Assembly: GCA_964439835.1 (NCBI GenBank)
Contig: CAYTPQ010000013.1
Span: 1-64,000 of the forward strand
DNA from: JAGNLM01 sp964439835
GTDB lineage: Bacteria > Pseudomonadota > Gammaproteobacteria > JAABTG01
Reading direction: 5' to 3'
DNA length: 64,000 nucleotides
Position 1 is the stretch's first letter, and each line of letters starts with the position of its first letter. The notes below the pieces were generated by a model. It worked only from the letters and a program-made list of their open reading frames with translations. It did no database searches and had not been told where the DNA came from. Both the position numbers and the translations under genes were made by a program. Below, piece after piece: positions 60,030 to 64,000 of the stretch.

Positions 60030-61016
60030 GTGGCAACGCAGTCCGAGCATTCGGCACAGGCCTACTGGGTGACAGGCCCCGCCCAGGGCGAGATCCGTCC
60101 GGCGAGCCTGCCCGCGATCGGTCCCGGCGAGGTCCGGGTGCGGGCCCTGTTCTCCGGGGTGAGCCGGGGCACGGAGGCCCTGGTGCTGCAGGGGCGGGTG
60201 CCGCCCTCCGAGCACGCCCGCATGCGCGCCCCGTTCCAGGAGGGCGACTTCCCGGCCCCGGTCAAGTACGGCTACAGCAGCGTCGGGGTCGTGGAGGAGG
60301 GCCCGCCCGCCCTCCTCGGCCGGCCGGTCTTCTGCCTCTTTCCCCACCAGAGCGCCTACGTGGTCCCCGCCGGGGCCGTGGTGCCGGTGCCGGAGGGCGT
60401 GCCCCCCGAGCGGGCGGTGCTGGCCGCGAACCTGGAGACGGCAGTCAACGCCCTCTGGGACGCGCCGCCCCGGATCGGGGACCGGCTGGCGGTGGTCGGG
60501 GCCGGCGTGGTGGGCGCGCTGGTCGCCTGGCTCGCGGGCCAGGTCCCGGGCTGCCGGGTGCAGCTGGTCGACGTCGACCCCGCACGGGCGGGTCTGGCCG
60601 AGGCCCTCGGGGTCGGCTTCGCCCTCCCGGCGGCGGCCGAGGGCGAGGCCGACCTGGTGTTCGAGGCGAGCGGGAGCCCTGAGGGCCTGGCGACCGCCCT
60701 GGGACTGGCCGGCTTCGAGGCGACCGTTGCCTGCCTGAGCTGGTTCGGCGACCGGGCGGTGCCCCTGCCACTCGGGGAGGCCTTTCACGCCCGGCGCCTC
60801 ACGCTGCTGTCCTCCCAGGTGGGGACGGTGGCCCCCGCGCGGCGGGCACGCCGCGCCCACCGGGAGCGCCTGGCCACGGCGCTGGCGCTGCTGCGGGACG
60901 GGCGGCTGGACAGGCTGATCTCGGCCGAGCACCCTTTCGCCGAGCTCCCGCGGGTCATGGCGCGGCTCGCCGCCGACCCGGCCGGGGCGCTGTGCGTTCG
61001 GGTGCGGTATTCGTGA
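60030..61016 (+). CDS. MDR-superfamily dehydrogenase/reductase lacking zinc cysteines
   Basis: 328 residues. The N-terminal GroES-like domain has IGPGEVRVRALFSGVSRGTEALVLQGRVP where alcohol dehydrogenases have the CGxCGxD zinc ligands, so neither catalytic nor structural zinc cysteines are present. The Rossmann domain has RLAVVGAGVVGALVAWLAGQVPGCRVQLVDVDPARAGLAEALG. It probably uses NAD(P)H, but the substrate is unknown. GTG at 60030 is chosen since homology starts at AYWVTGPAQGEIR. It is the first gene of a tight operon with the PTPS-like, glycosyltransferase and methyltransferase genes. Confidence 0.8.
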   Translation: MATQSEHSAQAYWVTGPAQGEIRPASLPAIGPGEVRVRALFSGVSRGTEALVLQGRVPPSEHARMRAPFQEGDFPAPVKYGYSSVGVVEEGPPALLGRPVFCLFPHQSAYVVPAGAVVPVPEGVPPERAVLAANLETAVNALWDAPPRIGDRLAVVGAGVVGALVAWLAGQVPGCRVQLVDVDPARAGLAEALGVGFALPAAAEGEADLVFEASGSPEGLATALGLAGFEATVACLSWFGDRAVPLPLGEAFHARRLTLLSSQVGTVAPARRARRAHRERLATALALLRDGRLDRLISAEHPFAELPRVMARLAADPAGALCVRVRYS

Positions 61017-61027
61017 GGATATAAATA

Positions 61028-61447
61028 ATGTATGCGGTCGGTGTCCGAGCCCACGTGATGATCGCCCATAGCCTGCGGGGTGAGCTGTTCGGACCCGCCC
61101 AGCGCCTGCACGGCGCGACCTACGTGGTCGACCTGGAGCTGCGCAGCCCCGGGCTGGGGCCCGAGGGCGTGGTGGTCGACATCGGGCGGGCGACCGCGGC
61201 CCTGGAGGCGGTGCTGGAGCCCTTCCGTTACCGCAACCTGGACGACCTGCCGGCCTTTGCCGGGCGCAACTCCACCACCGAGGCCCTGGCCCGGGAGGTC
61301 TTCGACCGCATGGCCGAGCGAGTCGCAGCGGGCGAGCTGGGCCCCGGTAGCGAGCGCCTGAGCGGCCTGCGGGTCACCCTGCGGGAATCCCACGTGGCCT
61401 GGGCGAGCTACGAGGCGGAACTGCCCGCGCGGGAGACCGGGCGCTGA
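61028..61447 (+). CDS. Divergent QueD/6-pyruvoyl-tetrahydropterin synthase homologue
   Basis: 139 residues. The T-fold PTPS family is recognisable from IAHSLRG, RLHGATYVVDLEL, FAGRNSTTEALAREVFDRM and VTLRESHVAWASYEA. Classic PTPS/QueD use Cys, three zinc His (one before and two in the LHGHNY motif) and an Asp-His pair. Here His14 and His28 remain, but the third His is Ala30, the catalytic Cys position is Ala24, and the LDH segment reads FRYRN. The substrate-anchoring Glu in LRESH is kept. It likely binds a pterin but with different chemistry. It starts 11 bp after the dehydrogenase gene. Confidence 0.82.
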   Translation: MYAVGVRAHVMIAHSLRGELFGPAQRLHGATYVVDLELRSPGLGPEGVVVDIGRATAALEAVLEPFRYRNLDDLPAFAGRNSTTEALAREVFDRMAERVAAGELGPGSERLSGLRVTLRESHVAWASYEAELPARETGR

Positions 61448-62505
61448 CCGGGCGCGAGGTCCACGTCCTCGTCCCCGGCGATCCCGCGACGGCGACCGGG
61501 GGCTACGCCTACGACCGACGGCTGATTGCAGGCCTTCGGGCCCTGGGCTGGACGGTCACCCTGCACCGCCTGGGCGACGGCTTCCCCGAGCCCAGCGCCC
61601 CCGAGCGCGCGGAGGCCCGGGAGACCCTGGCCCGGCTGCCCGACGGCGCGCTCACCGTGGTCGACGGCCTGGCCCTGGGCGCCCTGCCGGCCGAGGCCGC
61701 CGCCCAGGCCGAGCGGCTGCGTCTGGTCGCCCTGGTGCACCACCCGCTGGCCCGGGAGACTGGCCTCGACCCGGCGCGCGCGGCAGCCCTGCGGTCGAGC
61801 GAGACGGCCGCGCTCGCCGCGGTCCGGCGCAGCGTCGTCACCAGCCCCTTCACCGCCGCGGACCTGGTGCACTTCGGCGTTGCCGCCGACCGGATCGGGG
61901 TCGCGCGGCCAGGCACCGACGCCGTGCGCTCTCTTCCCCGCCTGTCGCGACGCCGGATGGAGATCCTCTGTGTCGGCACCCTCACCCCGCGCAAGGGGCA
62001 CCGCACCCTGCTCCGGGCCCTGGCCAAGCTGCGGCACCTGCCCTGGCGGCTCACCTGCGTGGGCTCCCTCACCCGCGACCCGCGCCACGCCCGGGCCGTG
62101 CGCGCCGAGTGCGGGCGCCTGCGCCTCACCGGCCGGGTCCGGTTCCTCGGCGAGGTCGATGGCCCGGCCCTGGCCGCCTGCTACCGGCGGGCCGACCTGT
62201 TCGCCCTCGCCTCCTACCACGAGGGCTATGGCATGGCCGCCGCCGAGGCCCTGGCCCACGGCCTGCCGGTCGTCGCCACCTGCGCCGGTGCCCTCGCCGA
62301 CACGGTGCCGCCCGGGGCCGGACTGCGGGTGCGGCCGGGTTCCGTGCGCGAGCTCTCCGCCGCGCTCCGTCGCGTCGTTGCAGACGCGTCGCTTCGACGG
62401 CGGCTGGCCGCCGGGGCACGCCGGTCGCGCAGGCGGCTCCCGGGCTGGGGCGCCACGGCCGCGGCCTTCGCCGCCGAGCTCGAGCGGGCGGCGTCGGCCC
62501 GGTGA
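61444..62505 (+). CDS. GT4-type glycosyltransferase with probable CTG start
   Basis: 353 residues from CTG at 61444. The GT-B N-terminal domain (VHVLVPGDPATATGGYAYDRRLIAGLRALGWTV) precedes the donor site of GT4 enzymes (LCVGTLTPRKGHRTLLRAL, ADLFALASYHEGYGMAAAEALAHGLPVVATCAGAL). It transfers a sugar from a nucleotide sugar; the acceptor might be the pterin product of this operon. No ATG, GTG or TTG occurs in frame between the upstream stop at 61348-61350 and GTG 61657, which would delete the N-terminal fold. CTG at 61444 overlaps the PTPS stop (CTGA) and has GGGAG 8 nt upstream. Confidence 0.82.
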   Translation: MTGREVHVLVPGDPATATGGYAYDRRLIAGLRALGWTVTLHRLGDGFPEPSAPERAEARETLARLPDGALTVVDGLALGALPAEAAAQAERLRLVALVHHPLARETGLDPARAAALRSSETAALAAVRRSVVTSPFTAADLVHFGVAADRIGVARPGTDAVRSLPRLSRRRMEILCVGTLTPRKGHRTLLRALAKLRHLPWRLTCVGSLTRDPRHARAVRAECGRLRLTGRVRFLGEVDGPALAACYRRADLFALASYHEGYGMAAAEALAHGLPVVATCAGALADTVPPGAGLRVRPGSVRELSAALRRVVADASLRRRLAAGARRSRRRLPGWGATAAAFAAELERAASAR

Positions 62506-63557
62506 GCGGTTTCTCCGCCGACTGGCTGCGCCTGCGCGAGCCGTTCGACACGGCGGCCCGTGAAGCGTCGCTGCTCGCCCCTGCGGGCGGCGGCCGGGAT
62601 AGTCCGGCGGGCGCGGAGGTCACGGCCAGTAACCGCAGCGCCCTCGGCGATGCCCTGGCGGACTGGCGGCGGACCCGTGGGGAGCTCGCCGTCATCGACC
62701 TCGGGGCCGGCACCGGAGCCAACCTCCGCTTCACCGCGCCGCGGCTCGGCGGCCCTCAGCGCTGGACCCTGATCGACAACGACCCGGCACTGCTCGGCCT
62801 GGCGGCGGCGGAGACGCGAGCCTGGGCCCGAGCGGCTCGCCTCCAGGCCGCGGAGAGAGGGGCGTGGGCGGGGACGCGGGCAGCCGGGCTCCAGCCAGCG
62901 GAGACGCGGGCAGCCGGCCTCTTGACCGCAGAGACCGATGCGTGGACGCGGGCGTCCGAGCCCCCGGAGGCGGGCGAGACCGGCATCCTGCGGGTACGCG
63001 GGCCCGCCCTCGACTGCCACCTCAGGCCGCTCGGCGCCGACCTCGCCACCGCGCTCGACGAGCTGCCGTTTCCCGGCTGCGACCTGGTGACGGCCTCGGC
63101 CCTGCTCGACCTCGTCTCGCCCGCCTGGCTCGCGCGCCTGGTCGCCCTGGCCCGGGCACACGGCTGCGCCCTGCTCGCTGCCCTGACCTACGACGGCCGG
63201 ATCGGCTGGGACCCGGCAGACCCCGAGGACCAGCGGCTGCAGGCCCTGGTCAACCGCCACCAGCGGACCGACAAGGGCTTCGGCCCGGCCCTCGGGCCCG
63301 AGGCGTCAAAGAAGACGATCGCTCTCATGGAGTCGGCTGGGTACCGGGTGGCGGCGGCCGCGAGCGACTGGCGGCTCGGCCCGGGCGACCGCGAGATCCA
63401 GCGGGCCCTGCTGGAGGGGTGGGTTGACGCCGCACGCGCAATCGAGCCTGCGGGCAAGGGCTGGCTCCGGCGCTGGCGGGAGCGCCGGCTGGCCTTGATC
63501 GAGACGGGTCGCTCCCGCCTGACGGTCGGCCACCGGGACCTGTTCGGCCGGCTTTGA
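62502..63557 (+). CDS. SAM-dependent methyltransferase with repeat-rich insertion
   Basis: 351 residues. The SAM site is LAVIDLGAGTGANLRFTAPRLGG followed by WTLIDNDPALLGLA, with later segments CDLVTASALLDLVSPAWLARLVALA and GCALLAALTYDGRIGWDPADPED. Residues about 103-157 are a low-complexity block rich in AETRA and WARA-like units encoded by imperfect repeats (62808-62970), inserted between the SAM motifs. GTG at 62502 overlaps the glycosyltransferase stop (GTGA), so it is coupled to it. It may methylate the product of this operon. Converges with the RibD-like gene across about 200 bp without a gene. Confidence 0.83.
   Translation: MSGFSADWLRLREPFDTAAREASLLAPAGGGRDSPAGAEVTASNRSALGDALADWRRTRGELAVIDLGAGTGANLRFTAPRLGGPQRWTLIDNDPALLGLAAAETRAWARAARLQAAERGAWAGTRAAGLQPAETRAAGLLTAETDAWTRASEPPEAGETGILRVRGPALDCHLRPLGADLATALDELPFPGCDLVTASALLDLVSPAWLARLVALARAHGCALLAALTYDGRIGWDPADPEDQRLQALVNRHQRTDKGFGPALGPEASKKTIALMESAGYRVAAAASDWRLGPGDREIQRALLEGWVDAARAIEPAGKGWLRRWRERRLALIETGRSRLTVGHRDLFGRL
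62808..62970 (+). repeat. Imperfect GCGGAGACGCGGGCAGCC-type repeats within the methyltransferase gene
   Basis: Units start near 62808, 62850, 62899 and 62928 with GCGGAGA or GCAGAGA; the 14-mer ACGCGGGCAGCCGG occurs exactly at 62874-62887 and 62904-62917. The frame is kept throughout. Confidence 0.65.
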
Positions 63558-63759
63558 GCCAGGCCGGCCACGAGAGACACGGGTCGCGGCGCCGTCGATC
63601 GCCTGAGCTGGGGACATGGCGCTGGGAGGGGCGCCCCGCGCCGACGGCCGTCGCGGCGTGGCGCCGCTCCCACAGGGCGGGGCGCCTGCCCCCCAGGCGT
63701 ACGACGGCTTCGACACCTGCCTGCCCGACTCGCGTGCGGGGCTTCCCTGCCCCGCTCCG

Positions 63760-64000
63760 TCAGGGCGTTCTTCGACACCCTGCATGAGGGGCGGCGGGGT
63801 TCAGATCGCAGTCGAAGAGCACGTCCGCGCCCATGCGGAAGACCCGGGTCCGCGGCCGCAGCGCCTCCTCCAGGGTACCGACCACCGGCAGCGTCAGACC
63901 GTGGCGCCCGGAGCCGAGGATGAGCGGCGCCACCGCGACGTGCAGCCGGTCCAGGACCCCCTGCTGCAGGAACCGCGAGACCGTGACCCCGCCACCCTCC
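63760..64000 (-). CDS. RibD C-terminal-type reductase, partial at the window edge
   Basis: The last 79 residues of a gene that enters from beyond the window on the minus strand, stop at 63760-63762. The visible part, EGGGVTVSRFLQQGVLDRLHVAVAPLILGSGRHGLTL and then RTRVFRMGADVLFDCDL, is the end of a RibD C-terminal (dihydrofolate reductase-like) domain, which reduces a pyrimidine or pteridine ribosyl intermediate with NADPH. It converges with the pterin-flavoured operon, and a shared role in a pterin or flavin-like pathway is inference. Confidence 0.82.
   Translation of the reverse strand, partial: EGGGVTVSRFLQQGVLDRLHVAVAPLILGSGRHGLTLPVVGTLEEALRPRTRVFRMGADVLFDCDLNPAAPHAGCRRTP

Overview
The window is very GC-rich bacterial DNA and reads as one chromosome segment of a sulfur-type gammaproteobacterium, probably Chromatiales or a relative. 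The main grounds are an Isp-type [NiFe] hydrogenase operon in the order small subunit, Isp1, Isp2, large subunit, as known from purple sulfur bacteria, together with a full hyp maturation set, a cbb3 oxidase and glycogen metabolism. The organism assignment is inference. No rRNA, tRNA, CRISPR array, prophage or insertion sequence was recognised.

Layout. 0.1-3.7 kb: a two-gene signalling operon (histidine kinase with a degenerate receiver, then REC-PAS-GGDEF-EAL). 4.3-6.1 kb: PfkB sugar kinase and a YihY/BrkB membrane protein converging with an unusually long antisense overlap. 6.2-13.6 kb: TonB, a type II toxin-antitoxin pair, and a minus-strand metal-uptake group (TonB-dependent receptor, methyltransferase, ZnuCBA-like ABC transporter). 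13.7-21.4 kb: IclR regulator diverging from a phosphoketolase-like TPP enzyme, a DUF1537 four-carbon acid sugar kinase and glycolate oxidase GlcD/GlcF without GlcE; tandem operator-like sites sit between the regulator and the TPP enzyme. 21.4-31.2 kb: GlgC, FtsH, a DUF2189 membrane protein, PilZ and HDOD proteins, an NhaR-like regulator and a phosphohexomutase. 30.2-34.9 kb: ccoNOP followed by a DHH phosphoesterase, divergent from an IscR-like Rrf2 regulator that has no cysteine. 35-37.6 kb: an EEP nuclease-family protein, a small membrane protein and an FAD-dependent reductase.

37.7-51.9 kb is the hydrogen module: on the minus strand a maturation protease, HupH, HynS, Isp1, Isp2 and HynL; diverging from it hypC-A-B-D, then hypF and hypE, with a chemoreceptor gene interposed on the minus strand. 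52-59 kb is an envelope or exopolysaccharide neighbourhood: a PEP-CTERM lamin-tail protein, a PAP2 phosphatase fused to an ArnT-like glycosyltransferase, an FkbM methyltransferase, an LtaS-like sulfatase-fold protein, a CDP-alcohol phosphatidyltransferase and a small coupled hypothetical gene. 59-59.7 kb holds VapBC. 60-64 kb is a compact and unusual pterin-flavoured operon: MDR-type dehydrogenase without zinc cysteines, a QueD/PTPS homologue lacking its catalytic Cys and one zinc His, a GT4 glycosyltransferase with an apparent CTG start, and a methyltransferase, converging on a RibD-type reductase cut by the window edge.

A family of structured palindromic repeats recurs through the window, in a long form of about 107 bp and a short form of 46 bp. 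One long copy lies in frame inside the leader of the TonB-dependent receptor. I consider the 60-64 kb pterin operon, the cysteine-free IscR homologue beside ccoNOP, the glycolate/TPP/DUF1537 cluster and the repeat family the most promising material.
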